A DNA stretch of 24,799 nt from an uncultured Eubacteriales bacterium (GCA_900549405.1 URNZ01000025.1:1-24799); one strand, 5' to 3'. Numbered from the stretch's first letter, positions 15,897 to 23,753 are shown. The notes: generated by a model not told the origin, from the letters alone. A program made the numbers and translations.

Positions 15897-15922
15897 GACG
15901 ACGCATCGGTCGTCTGTTTTTT
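15897..15922 (+). terminator. Leader terminator-like hairpin before DUF3793
   Basis: GACGAC (15897-15902) and GTCGTC (15909-15914) form a short stem with a 6-base loop, followed by TG and six T. It lies between the promoter and the gene, so it could attenuate the transcript. Confidence 0.5.
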
Positions 15923-15932
15923 GGCATACTAG

Positions 15933-15946
15933 TTAGCATATGCTAA
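15933..15946. promoter_or_regulatory. Candidate DtxR-like operator 2
   Basis: TTAGCATATGCTAA is a perfect 14-base palindrome sharing the TTAGC half-site with 15874-15889. It ends five bases before the ribosome site AAAGGAGG. Confidence 0.5.
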
Positions 15947-15965
15947 TCGCAAAGGAGGCCCTGCC

Positions 15966-16535
15966 ATGTCCCCGCTCCACTATCGGTTTGAACAGACCCT
16001 GGCCTGGCACTGCGCCCCCTCTCTGGCGGGCATCAAGGCCGCCGACCTGCTCACCTGGACGGTGGAGGGCCGGGAGGGAGCCGACCTGCTCTCTCACTAC
16101 GCCGGGATGCTGTCCAGCCGGGGCGTTCGTCTCTATGTGCTGGGCTCCCGCCGGGGGCGGACCCTGCTGCTGATCTTCCGGCCCCGCCAATTAGACCGCT
16201 GGCTGGCCCAGCCCCGGGTGCAGGAGATGCTGGACAGGGCGGGCTATCCGGTGAGCCAGGGGACCGAGGCCATGCTGGCCCACCTCCGCCGACGCTTACA
16301 GGGCGGGGAGTTCCCCCACGAGATCGGTCTGTTCCTGGGCTATCCCCCGGGAGATGTGGAGGGCTTTCTCCGGGACGGTGGCCGCCACTGCAAGCTGTGC
16401 GGCCCCTGGAAGGTATATGACAACGTGGAGGAGACCGCCCGGCGCTTTGCCGCCTTCCACCGCTGCCGGGACGCGCTGACAGAGCGGGTGGACCGGGGCA
16501 TCCCCCTTGCCAGCGTATTCCCCGCCGTGTCCTGA
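15966..16535 (+). CDS. DUF3793 family protein
   Basis: This 189-residue soluble protein matches DUF3793, a family of unknown function found in Clostridia, often beside flavodoxin or ferrous-iron transport genes. Visible features are an N-terminal part with GIKAADLLTW, a central YVLGSRRGRTLLLIFRP strand-rich stretch near 56-72, and a C-terminal FPHEIGLFLGYPPGDVEGF near 116-134, followed by CKLCGPWKVY near 141-150 with two Cys in a CxxC arrangement. There is no signal peptide or membrane segment. AAAGGAGG precedes the ATG at 15966. The metal-type operators upstream and the flavodoxin downstream suggest a part in metal or iron stress; the reaction is unknown. Confidence 0.82.
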   Translation: MSPLHYRFEQTLAWHCAPSLAGIKAADLLTWTVEGREGADLLSHYAGMLSSRGVRLYVLGSRRGRTLLLIFRPRQLDRWLAQPRVQEMLDRAGYPVSQGTEAMLAHLRRRLQGGEFPHEIGLFLGYPPGDVEGFLRDGGRHCKLCGPWKVYDNVEETARRFAAFHRCRDALTERVDRGIPLASVFPAVS

Positions 16536-16620
16536 GTTTTTTGATTTTCTAATTTCGCTGTGACCGCCCAATGGGCGCTTACAAATACGATGTAAATTTT
16601 TATCGCAGGAGGTTTTTCTT

Positions 16621-17052
16621 ATGAGCAAGATCGCCGTGATCTATTGGTCCATGTCCGGCAACACCGAGGCCATGGCCAATGCCATCGCCGAGGGCGCCCA
16701 GGGTGCCGGCGCCGAGGTGGACGTGAAGCAGGTGAGCGACATCACCGTGGACCAGGCCCTGGAGTATGACAAGCTGGCCCTGGGCTGCCCCGCTATGGGC
16801 GCCGAGGTGCTGGAGGAGAGCGAGTTCGAGCCCTTCTTCACCGAGCTGGAGAGCCGCCTGGGCGGCAAGAAGGTGGCCCTGTTCGGCTCCTATGGCTGGG
16901 GCGACGGCCAGTGGATGCGGGATTGGCAGCAGCGCGTGGATGACGCCAACGCCAGCCTGTATAACGGCGAGGGCCTGATCATCAACGAGACCCCCGACGA
17001 CGACGGCCTGGAGCAGTGCCGCCAGTTCGGCGCCGGTTTCGCCGGTTTCTAA
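16621..17052 (+). CDS. Flavodoxin
   Basis: This is a short-chain flavodoxin of 143 residues, a cytosolic FMN electron carrier that often replaces ferredoxin when iron is scarce. The phosphate-binding loop is WSMSGNTE (9-16). The second FMN-contact loop is FGSYGWGDGQWM (88-99), where Trp may stack on the flavin. AGGAGGT at about 16607-16613 precedes the ATG. An inverted repeat, TTACA-N7-TGTAA, lies at 16579-16595 in the 85-base gap after DUF3793. No terminator is seen in that gap, so both genes may share the promoter at 15835. The codon use (CGC, GGC, AAG) suggests high expression. Confidence 0.92.
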   Translation: MSKIAVIYWSMSGNTEAMANAIAEGAQGAGAEVDVKQVSDITVDQALEYDKLALGCPAMGAEVLEESEFEPFFTELESRLGGKKVALFGSYGWGDGQWMRDWQQRVDDANASLYNGEGLIINETPDDDGLEQCRQFGAGFAGF

Positions 17053-17149
17053 GCCGCTCCCCTCTCCTTTTACAACTTTTCTTACAACTTTCGCGACCAA
17101 GCAGACCATCCTCTGCTCATTCTATTTGGTATCATCGCTCCATACGAAG

Positions 17150-17184
17150 CCGCCGCCCGGGCATTATGTCCGGGCGGCGGTTTT
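17150..17184 (+). terminator. Intrinsic terminator after the flavodoxin gene
   Basis: CCGCCGCCCGG (17150-17160) pairs perfectly with 17170-17180, followed by TTTT. The 97 bases before it carry a direct repeat, TTACAACTTT, at 17070-17079 and 17082-17091, without known meaning. Confidence 0.85.
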
Positions 17185-17198
17185 GCGTTTATTTCGGT

Positions 17199-18374
17199 TT
17201 ACTGCTTGGCCTTCAGGCTCTCCTCAAAGGAGGCGCGGACCCGGCGGCGGAAGTCCTCGTCGTTGAACACCCGCAGGGCCATGGCGGACAGGAACTCCGC
17301 CCCGTCGGCGATGGTCTGGTGGGCTCTGTCGGTGATGGTGGCGGCGCAGAACTCGTGGGTGTGGGGGGCGAAGGGCTCCGGGCAGATGTCCAGCAGGGGC
17401 TGGATGGTGGGGCAGTGATAGCTCACGTTGCCCACGTCGGAGGAGCCCATGGGCGGCGTGACCGGGGCGATGGTCCGGCCCAGCTCGCCGATCAATTGGG
17501 CGGAATACTCCTCCAGGGCGGGCACCCGGACCATGTCCATAAAGCTGTCGAAGGTGGGTTGGAACTCCACCTGGCACTTCAGGGCCATGGCCGCCCCCTG
17601 GGCACAGGCGTGGACGGTCTCGTCCAGCTCCTTCAGCTTCCGCTGGGAGTCGGTGCGATACTCCATGCGCACGTCCGCCTGGTCGGGGATGACGTTGGTG
17701 GCTCTGCCGCCGCTGGTGATAATGCTGCTCACCCGGATGTCCGAGGTGAAAGACTCCCGGCAGGCGTCCAGCAGATCCAGGAACTTTCGGGCGGCGGTAA
17801 GGGCGTTGTGCCCCGCCCAGGGGGCCCCTGCCGCGTGGGCGGACCGGCCCAAAAAGCGGATGTCATAGGAGCCCAGGCTGAGCACGTCCTGGTCGGGGAT
17901 GCTGCTTCCCCCGCTCCAGCTGTGGATCATAATGGCCAGGTCCATGCCGTCAAAGGCCCCCTGGGCCGCCATGCCCACCTTGGCCCCCGCAGTCTCCTCC
18001 GCCGGGGTGCCCACAACATACAGGGTCCCCTGGAACAGCTCCTTGTGCTGGGCCAGGGCCATGGCCGCCAGGATGGACATGGAGCCGTGGACGTTGTGGC
18101 CGCAGGCGTGGCCCACCACCGGCAGGGCGTCATACTCCACCAGCAGGGCCACCGAGGGTCCCTCCCCGGTCTTCAGCACCCCGCGAAAGCCGGTGGGGTA
18201 GTCCAGATAGGGATATTCCACCTGATAGCCCGCCTTGCGCAGCAGGTCCACCATGGTCTGGCTGGCGTGAAATTCCTCGTGTCCCAGCTCCGGGTGGGCG
18301 TGGAGGTCGTCGCTGAGGGCCACGGCCTGGGGCCAGAGCTGACGAATGGTTTCTTTCAGTGCGTCTGGAAGCAT
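17199..18374 (-). CDS. M20 family amidohydrolase / metallopeptidase
   Basis: This is a zinc-dependent amidohydrolase of 391 residues in the M20 family (AbgB/PM20D2-like or aminoacylase type), cleaving an amide bond of an N-acyl or dipeptide substrate. Key parts are HPELGHEEF (27-35), VEYDALPVVGHACGHNVHG (79-97) with the metal Cys and His, PAEETAG (124-130) with the catalytic Glu pair, a dimerisation lid starting near 160 (RSAHAAGAPWAGHNAL), and MGSSDVGN near 330. The ATG at 18374 has AGGTGG seven bases upstream; the frame continues to 18542 only across the end of the ilvD-type gene. The substrate cannot be told from sequence. It follows the ilvD-type gene by 68 bases. Confidence 0.88.
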   Translation of the reverse strand: MLPDALKETIRQLWPQAVALSDDLHAHPELGHEEFHASQTMVDLLRKAGYQVEYPYLDYPTGFRGVLKTGEGPSVALLVEYDALPVVGHACGHNVHGSMSILAAMALAQHKELFQGTLYVVGTPAEETAGAKVGMAAQGAFDGMDLAIMIHSWSGGSSIPDQDVLSLGSYDIRFLGRSAHAAGAPWAGHNALTAARKFLDLLDACRESFTSDIRVSSIITSGGRATNVIPDQADVRMEYRTDSQRKLKELDETVHACAQGAAMALKCQVEFQPTFDSFMDMVRVPALEEYSAQLIGELGRTIAPVTPPMGSSDVGNVSYHCPTIQPLLDICPEPFAPHTHEFCAATITDRAHQTIADGAEFLSAMALRVFNDEDFRRRVRASFEESLKAKQ

Positions 18375-18408
18375 AGAGATCCACCTTTCTGTTTTATATT
18401 CTGTCCCT

Positions 18409-18414
18409 ATTATA
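18409..18414 (-). promoter_or_regulatory. Possible -10 box for the M20 gene
   Basis: A perfect TATAAT on the minus strand lies 35 bases before the ATG at 18374. The element 17 bases upstream (TTTCAA, 18437-18432) is a poor -35, so this promoter may be weak or secondary to read-through from the ilvD-type gene. Confidence 0.4.
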
Positions 18415-18442
18415 GCACGTGGGGCGGGCGTTTGAAATACCC

Positions 18443-20128
18443 TCAGTCCTGCAAAATGGCCCCCCGGTCCGCCGAGGTGGCCTCCTTGGCATAGCGGCGG
18501 AGATAGCCCCGGGGGACGGGGGGCATCTGGGGCGGGGTCCATTTGGCCCGGCGAATGTCCAGCTCCTCCTGGGTCAGGTCCACGTCGATGCGGCCATGGG
18601 GCACGTCGATGACGATCCGGTCCCCGTCCTCCACCAGGGCGATGGGTCCGCCCTCGGCGGCCTCCGGGGAGATGTGGCCCACAAAGCAGCCGTTGTTGGT
18701 GCCGGAGAACCGCCCGTCGGTGATGACGGCGGTACAGCCGCCCAGGCCCATGCCGTACAGCAGCTTCATGGCCTTATACATCTCCCGCATCCCCGGGCCG
18801 CCCCGGGGACCCTCATACCGCACCACCAGCACGTCCCCCGGCTGGATCTCTCCCGCCAGAATGGCCCGGTCTGCGGCCTCCTCCCCGTCGAAGACTTTGG
18901 CCCGGCCCTCAAAGTGGTGCAGCGTCTCGGGATAGGCCCCGGGCTTGGTCACGCCGGTGCGGGGGGCCAGATTGCCCCGGAGCACCGCGATGCCCCCCAC
19001 CGGGGCGAAGGGGTCCTGCCGGGTGCGAATAATTTCATGGTTTTCGGGGTAGAGATAGGCGTACTCCGCCAGGTTCTCCCCCACCGTCTTCCCCGTGCAG
19101 GTGAGGGCGGAGCGGTCAATGAGATCGCCCAGGCGGTCCATCACCCGGGGAATGCCCCCAGCCTGGAAAAAGTCCTCCATGTCCCACTTGGCCGCCGGGT
19201 TCACCCGGGCCAGCTGGGGGGTGGTGAAGTACATGGACCGGAAGCACTCCATCACGTCCAGGTCCAGCTCCGCCTCGTGGGCCAGGGCGCACAGGTGGAG
19301 CACCGCGTTGGTGGAGCCGCTGATGCTGCTGACCACCCGCACGGCGTTCTGGATAGACGCCGGGGTGAGGATGTCCCGGGCACAAATCCCCCGGCGGGCC
19401 AGATCGCACACCGCCCGGCCCGACTCAAAGGCCAGCTGCCGCCGCTGGGCATAGGTGGCGGGGGCCAGGCCGCTGCCGGGCAGTCCCAATCCCAACGCCT
19501 CGGCCACGCAGCCCATGGTGTTGGCCGTGCCTAAAAAGGCGCAGGAGCCGCAGGCGGGGCAGGCGGTGTTCTCCAGATTCAGCACGTCCTCCGTCCCGAT
19601 CTTGCCCACTTGCAGCATCCCCAGGGCCTCGTCGATGGAGGTCTGGTCCGACTTGCGCCCGTCGAACACCGCGCCCCCGGGCATGGGGCCGCCCACCACC
19701 ATCACGGCGGGCAGGTTCAGCCGGGCGGCGGCCATGAGCATCCCGGGCACGATCTTGTCGCAGGAGCCCAGCAATACTAACCCGTCCAGCATGGAGGTCC
19801 GGGTCTGAAGCTCGATGGCGTCGCAGATGACCTCTCGGCTGGGCAGGATGTATTTCATCCCCTCGGTGGCGTCGGGGATGCCGTCGCAGGGGGCGATGAC
19901 CCCAAAGTCCACCGCCGTGCCCCCGGCGGCATAGATGCCCTTGCGCACAAAGTCGGCCAGCTCGTTTAAATTATAGTGCCCCGGGGAGATGGTGTTCCAG
20001 GAGCTGGCGATGCCGATGAGCGGCCTGTCCTTCAACTCAAAATCCGTATAGCCCATGGCCTTCAGCAGACTGCGCTGGGGCGCGCAGCGCACCTGTGGGC
20101 CAAAGGTCTGTTCGCTGGGATATGCCAT
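18443..20128 (-). CDS. ilvD: Dihydroxy-acid dehydratase (IlvD/Edd family)
   Basis: This 561-residue iron-sulfur dehydratase belongs to the IlvD/Edd family. Classical IlvD dehydrates 2,3-dihydroxy-isovalerate and -methylvalerate in branched-chain amino-acid synthesis. Cluster ligand regions are GSCDKIVPGM (Cys123) and ACPACGSC (Cys190/193/196). The N-terminal SPGHYNL matches the PGH form of [4Fe-4S] enzymes such as E. coli IlvD. ITDGRFSG carries the catalytic Ser. GGAGGGGG before 20128 fixes the start; the frame reaches 20158. No ilvB, ilvN or ilvC is near. The promoter palindrome resembles the GntR sites of the AcnX operon, so dehydration of another hydroxy or sugar acid is an alternative. 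Confidence 0.82.
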   Translation of the reverse strand: MAYPSEQTFGPQVRCAPQRSLLKAMGYTDFELKDRPLIGIASSWNTISPGHYNLNELADFVRKGIYAAGGTAVDFGVIAPCDGIPDATEGMKYILPSREVICDAIELQTRTSMLDGLVLLGSCDKIVPGMLMAAARLNLPAVMVVGGPMPGGAVFDGRKSDQTSIDEALGMLQVGKIGTEDVLNLENTACPACGSCAFLGTANTMGCVAEALGLGLPGSGLAPATYAQRRQLAFESGRAVCDLARRGICARDILTPASIQNAVRVVSSISGSTNAVLHLCALAHEAELDLDVMECFRSMYFTTPQLARVNPAAKWDMEDFFQAGGIPRVMDRLGDLIDRSALTCTGKTVGENLAEYAYLYPENHEIIRTRQDPFAPVGGIAVLRGNLAPRTGVTKPGAYPETLHHFEGRAKVFDGEEAADRAILAGEIQPGDVLVVRYEGPRGGPGMREMYKAMKLLYGMGLGGCTAVITDGRFSGTNNGCFVGHISPEAAEGGPIALVEDGDRIVIDVPHGRIDVDLTQEELDIRRAKWTPPQMPPVPRGYLRRYAKEATSADRGAILQD

Positions 20129-20163
20129 GTGGTCCCCCTCCTGTTCGGTTATGGACATTCGTC

Positions 20164-20173
20164 CTGTATACAG
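20164..20173. promoter_or_regulatory. Palindrome CTGTATACAG at the ilvD start site
   Basis: This is a perfect 10-base palindrome sitting on the predicted transcription start. It shares TGTATAC with the candidate GntR/FCD operators at 10347 and 10548, which suggests the same repressor; this is inference. Confidence 0.45.
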
Positions 20174-20175
20174 TC

Positions 20176-20204
20176 AGAATACCGCATAGGGCAGCAGATG
20201 TCAA
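20176..20204 (-). promoter_or_regulatory. Sigma-A promoter of the ilvD-type gene
   Basis: On the minus strand TTGACA (20204-20199) is followed after 17 bases by TATTCT (20181-20176). Bases 20205-20294 hold no gene; two DnaA-box-like TTTCCACA words occur near 20264-20286. Confidence 0.7.
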
Positions 20205-20294
20205 CGCTCTGACGCGATAACGGAGTGAAAAACTGATTCAGGGGATAAAACGAATGTTTCACCACTTTCCACACAGTTTTCCACAGGGGGGGTG

Positions 20295-20355
20295 TTAAGC
20301 CTTCCCCTGGGGCGAAGGCTTAAACTCATCACTCCTATCTCCTAACTCCTAACTC
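20295..20355. repeat. Dispersed hairpin plus heptamer repeat, copy 2
   Basis: TTAAGCCTTC (20295-20304) pairs with GAAGGCTTAA (20314-20323) around CCCTGGGGC. A 7-base-period tail of CTCATCA/CTCCTAA type follows to about 20355. The core GGGGCGAAGGCT and the tail match the copy at 12-90. Confidence 0.6.
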
Positions 20356-20375
20356 TCCCGCAATCTAAAGGAAAT

Positions 20376-20420
20376 CTTAAACCTTTCTTAATTGTATTTC
20401 CCGCTTCCCCCGTCTATACT
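20376..20420 (+). promoter_or_regulatory. Promoter of the ytrA-type operon with CTTAA direct repeat
   Basis: TTGTAT (20392-20397), 17 bases, then TATACT (20415-20420) form a sigma-A promoter. CTTAA occurs at 20376-20380 and 20387-20391, an 11-base period abutting the -35. That layout is typical for OmpR/PhoB-type response regulators acting as activators. Confidence 0.55.
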
Positions 20421-20479
20421 GGATTGTACTAGCAAGACTCATACAGTTCCGGCGGCAGCGCCGGGAAAGGAGGCAGCTT

Positions 20480-20851
20480 ATGCTGAATCTGGACTATCGG
20501 GACGCCCGGCCCATTTACGAGCAGGTGCGGGACGGCCTGCGCCGGCTGATGGTGTCCGGCGTCATTCAGGAGGGGGAACAGCTCCCCTCTGTGCGGGCGA
20601 TGGCCACCAGTCTGGCCATCAATCCAAACACCATCCAGCGGGCCTATGAGCTGCTGGAGGCGGAGGGCTATGTCAGCTCCGTCCCCGGCAAGGGCTCCTT
20701 CGCTGCGCCCCACCACCAGGTGGACAGCGCCCGGCGGGACGGCCTGCTGCGGACCTTTGACGAGACAGCCACCGAGCTTTTCTTCCTGGGCCTGTCCGCC
20801 GACGCCCTGTCCCAGCACCTTAGTAAGTTAGATGGAGGTGTTCGCCAGTGA
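20480..20851 (+). CDS. GntR-family regulator, YtrA subgroup
   Basis: This 123-residue regulator has the short YtrA architecture: a winged helix-turn-helix (about 8-75; RPIYEQVRDGLRRLMVSG, then LPSVRAMATSLAINPNTIQRAY) and a small helical C-terminal dimerisation part. YtrA-type proteins repress the ABC transporter genes they travel with and often respond to cell-envelope stress. AAGGAGG precedes the ATG. Its stop overlaps the GTG start of the ABC ATPase (GTGA), so the two are coupled in one operon. Confidence 0.92.
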   Translation: MLNLDYRDARPIYEQVRDGLRRLMVSGVIQEGEQLPSVRAMATSLAINPNTIQRAYELLEAEGYVSSVPGKGSFAAPHHQVDSARRDGLLRTFDETATELFFLGLSADALSQHLSKLDGGVRQ

Positions 20852-21750
20852 TAAAAGTGAACAACGTGACCAAGACCTTCGACGGCTTTCGCGCCCTGGA
20901 CGGCCTGACCATGACGGTGGAGCAGGGCTCGATCTACGGCCTGGTGGGCCCCAACGGTGCGGGCAAGTCCACCATCCTGCGCCACATCATGGGGGTCTAT
21001 CGCCCCGACTCCGGCTCCATTTTGGTGGACGGCCAGCCGGTGTTTGAAAATCCGGCGGTGAAGGCCAAGATCGCCGTCATCCCCGACGACCTGTACTACT
21101 TCCCCTCCGCCTCCACCCGGGACATGGCCCGCTTTTACCGGGGGATGTACCCCGCCTTCGACGGCAAGCGGTACGAGGCCCTGCGGGAGGCCTTTCCCGA
21201 CGTGGACGACAAGCAGCCCATCCGCCGCCTGTCCAAGGGCATGCAGAAGCAGTCCGCCTTCTGGCTGGCCCTGTGCTGCCAGCCCCAGGTGCTGGTGCTG
21301 GACGAGCCGGTGGACGGCCTGGACCCGGTGATGCGCCGCCAGGTGTGGTCTTTGCTCATGGGCGACGTGGCCCAGCGGGGCACCACCGTGCTGGTCAGCT
21401 CCCACAACCTGCGGGAACTGGAGGACGTGTGCGACCATGTGGGCATCCTGTCCCACGGCAAGGTGCTGCTGGAGCGCTCCCTCACCGACCTGCAGGACAA
21501 CGTGGTCAAGCTGCAGGTGGCCTTCCCCCAGCCGGAGCCCCCCCAGCTGCCCGGCGACCTGAACATCCTCCACACCAGCCAGATCGGCCGGGTGTTCACC
21601 TACATCGTCCGGGGCAACCCCGCAGATATCAAGGCCCGCATGGCCGCCTATCAGCCCCTGCTGCTGGAGGCCCTGCCCCTGTCTCTGGAGGAGATCTTTA
21701 TCTATGAATTGGGAGGTGAGGACTATGCGGTCCGGGACATCGTGCTTTAA
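20848..21750 (+). CDS. ABC transporter ATP-binding protein (YtrB/BcrA type)
   Basis: This 300-residue cytosolic ATPase energises the permease encoded next. It has Walker A GPNGAGKS (34-41), a signature that departs from LSGGQ as LSKGMQKQ (128-135), which is common in the BcrA/YtrB group, Walker B VLVLDEP (148-154) and the H-loop SSHN near 185. The start is GTG at 20848, with GGAGGTG at 20834-20840. The final part (about 215-300) is a C-terminal extension seen in this group. Its end overlaps the permease start by 26 bases, again indicating coupling. Such systems are linked to export or sensing of antimicrobial compounds; no substrate can be assigned. Confidence 0.93.
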   Translation: MIKVNNVTKTFDGFRALDGLTMTVEQGSIYGLVGPNGAGKSTILRHIMGVYRPDSGSILVDGQPVFENPAVKAKIAVIPDDLYYFPSASTRDMARFYRGMYPAFDGKRYEALREAFPDVDDKQPIRRLSKGMQKQSAFWLALCCQPQVLVLDEPVDGLDPVMRRQVWSLLMGDVAQRGTTVLVSSHNLRELEDVCDHVGILSHGKVLLERSLTDLQDNVVKLQVAFPQPEPPQLPGDLNILHTSQIGRVFTYIVRGNPADIKARMAAYQPLLLEALPLSLEEIFIYELGGEDYAVRDIVL

Positions 21751-23740
21751 CGGGACCCTCTATCGCAAGACCATGGCCCGCTTCTGGCCCCTCTGGGCCC
21801 TGTACGGCCTGTTTTGGATGTTTGCCATTCCTCTGAATCTGATGAACCGCTATTTCAACTATCTCCGCTGGACCGGCGGGACGGGCACACCCCAGGACCT
21901 GCTGCTGGACCTGGCCCAGTCCATCCCCGAGTATCTGGCCCCCGGCGTCTGGCTGGCCGCCCTGATGGGGCTGCTGTGCGCCATGGCCTGCTTCGGCTAC
22001 CTTTATAATAACCGCTCCGCCTGCATGATGCACGCCCTGCCCATGCGCCGGGAGACCCTGTTCGTCACCCAGTATCTGGCCGGGCTGTCCTTCCTGCTGC
22101 TGCCCGTGGCGGCGGTGGCCCTGTGCGGGGTGCTGGTGGAGCTGGCCCTGCTGCCCCCCAGCATGTGGGCCGACGCCCTGCCCTGTCTGGCCGTGTGGTT
22201 TTTGGCCCACAGCGGCGCCTGTCTGTTCTTCTTCTCCTTCGCCGCCTTCTGCGCCATGTTCACCGGGCACATTCTGGCCCTGCCCGTCTTTTATGGGGTG
22301 CTCAACGGCCTGGCCATGGGCGTCTACGCCCTGATCCAAAGTCTGCTGGACCAGTTCTACTACGGCTTCTTCTTCCAGGACCCCTCCGGCGGCCCCGTCT
22401 ATTACCTCACCCCCCTGTACGCCCTTATCGACGCCAACGGCCACATCTATAACCCCCACAGCTGGTCCATCGACGACCCCCTGCTGGTGGCCATCTATGC
22501 CGGGGCGGGGGTGGTGCTGGCGGTGCTGGCCCTGCTGATCTACCGGGTCCGCCAGGTGGAGTCCGCCGGAGACGTGGTGTCCATCCCCCTGGTCCGCCCC
22601 CTGTTCCAGATCGGCGTGGCCTTCTGCGCCGGGCTGTCCCTGGGCCTGTTCACCGCCCTGTTCTTCGGCTGCTATGAGGACCCCCTGGCCCTGACCCTGT
22701 GCGCCCTGATCTGGACGGCGGTTGGCTTCTTCGTGGCGGAGATGCTGCTGAAAAAATCCTTCCGGGTGCTGGGGGCCTGGAAGCGCTGCCTGGCCATGAC
22801 GGCGGCCATGGCCGCCCTGTGCCTGGTGTGCTTCCTGGACCCCTTCGGCATCGAGGCCCGCACCCCCCAGGCCGGAGAGGTGGCCTCCGTCCGCCTGTCC
22901 CTGGAGTCCGGCTATCCCTATGACAGCGGCCGGCTCTCGGGGCTGGAGCTCACCGACCCCCAGCACGTCCAGCAGGTCATCGACCTGCACAAGGCCATCA
23001 TCCGGGACAAGGACCGGCTGGAGGACAACATCGACAACTCCGTCTATGTCAGCCTGGACTACACCCTGACCGACGGCACCCGCTTGACCCGGCGGTACAG
23101 CCAGGTGTTCCTGTACAAGGCCGAGGAGCACGCCGAGGGCACCCTCACCTGGCAGGTGGGCCAGCTGATCTCTGACCGCGGCCTCGTCGCCCAGGCCTAT
23201 GGCTTTGACCAGGCGGAGCAGGGCACGCTGATGGACACCTATCTGAGCAGCGTGTACAACACCCGGGAGCAGTCCTATACCGACCTGTCCCTGGACGACT
23301 ATGGCCAGCAGCTTTGGCAGGCCGTGAAGGCGGACTTCGATGCCGGGAACATCGGCAAGCGCTATCTCTTCGACGACGAGGAGCGCAGCGAGAACACCTA
23401 TGTCACCGACCTGGACTTCACCTGGGGCCGCCTGAATAAAGACGGCGAACAGGAGGACTTCTACCGCAGCGTCACCGTCACCCTCACCCCCCAGGCCGCC
23501 AATACTTTGGCCGTGCTGGAGTCCACCGGCCTGCTGGGCGATGACTATCAGCTCCAGCCCCACAGCTGGGACAGCGGCGACGATGACTATGCGGACGGCG
23601 GCTGGGACAGCTCCGGTTCGGAGACTGTCTCCATTGAACCGGACGAGCCCGCCCTGGATGACCTTGACCCCAGCTACGGCGTCATCGGCGGCGCGGATGG
23701 CCCCACGGTGATCGTGTCGGGTACGGCCATTACGGGCTGA
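21725..23740 (+). CDS. ABC transporter permease with large C-terminal domain and IGGADGPT tail
   Basis: This 671-residue membrane protein is the permease of the YtrA-regulated ABC system. About eight or nine hydrophobic segments lie between residue 10 and about 375. The rest, from about 385, is a polar, Asp/Tyr-rich domain probably outside the membrane, with no family that I recognise. The last residues contain YGVIGGADGPTVIVSG. The IGGADGPT word is known from beta subunits of sodium-pumping decarboxylases, so finding it as the tail of an ABC permease is odd. The ATG at 21725 is chosen because GGAGGTGAG (21712-21720) precedes it; an upstream ATG at 21704 lies ahead of that site. Confidence 0.85.
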   Translation: MRSGTSCFNGTLYRKTMARFWPLWALYGLFWMFAIPLNLMNRYFNYLRWTGGTGTPQDLLLDLAQSIPEYLAPGVWLAALMGLLCAMACFGYLYNNRSACMMHALPMRRETLFVTQYLAGLSFLLLPVAAVALCGVLVELALLPPSMWADALPCLAVWFLAHSGACLFFFSFAAFCAMFTGHILALPVFYGVLNGLAMGVYALIQSLLDQFYYGFFFQDPSGGPVYYLTPLYALIDANGHIYNPHSWSIDDPLLVAIYAGAGVVLAVLALLIYRVRQVESAGDVVSIPLVRPLFQIGVAFCAGLSLGLFTALFFGCYEDPLALTLCALIWTAVGFFVAEMLLKKSFRVLGAWKRCLAMTAAMAALCLVCFLDPFGIEARTPQAGEVASVRLSLESGYPYDSGRLSGLELTDPQHVQQVIDLHKAIIRDKDRLEDNIDNSVYVSLDYTLTDGTRLTRRYSQVFLYKAEEHAEGTLTWQVGQLISDRGLVAQAYGFDQAEQGTLMDTYLSSVYNTREQSYTDLSLDDYGQQLWQAVKADFDAGNIGKRYLFDDEERSENTYVTDLDFTWGRLNKDGEQEDFYRSVTVTLTPQAANTLAVLESTGLLGDDYQLQPHSWDSGDDDYADGGWDSSGSETVSIEPDEPALDDLDPSYGVIGGADGPTVIVSGTAITG

Positions 23741-23753
23741 ATATTTGTCTCAT

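Noticed and set aside
16565..16577. CGCCCA/TGGGCG inverted repeat upstream of flavodoxin
   Set aside because: One-base centre and no T-run; too weak to call a terminator.
18375..18542. N-terminal extension of the M20 protein
   Set aside because: Pro/Gly-rich residues without family similarity that overlap the end of the ilvD-type gene; a good ribosome site supports 18374.
20264..20286. DnaA-box-like words (TTTCCACA twice)
   Set aside because: Only two imperfect boxes, with no dnaA, dnaN or AT-rich unwinding region nearby, so not called an origin.
21698..23563. 621-residue open frame on the minus strand opposite the ABC permease
   Set aside because: Gln/Gly/Val-rich low-complexity product without motifs; the plus strand encodes a coherent membrane protein coupled to the ABC ATPase.
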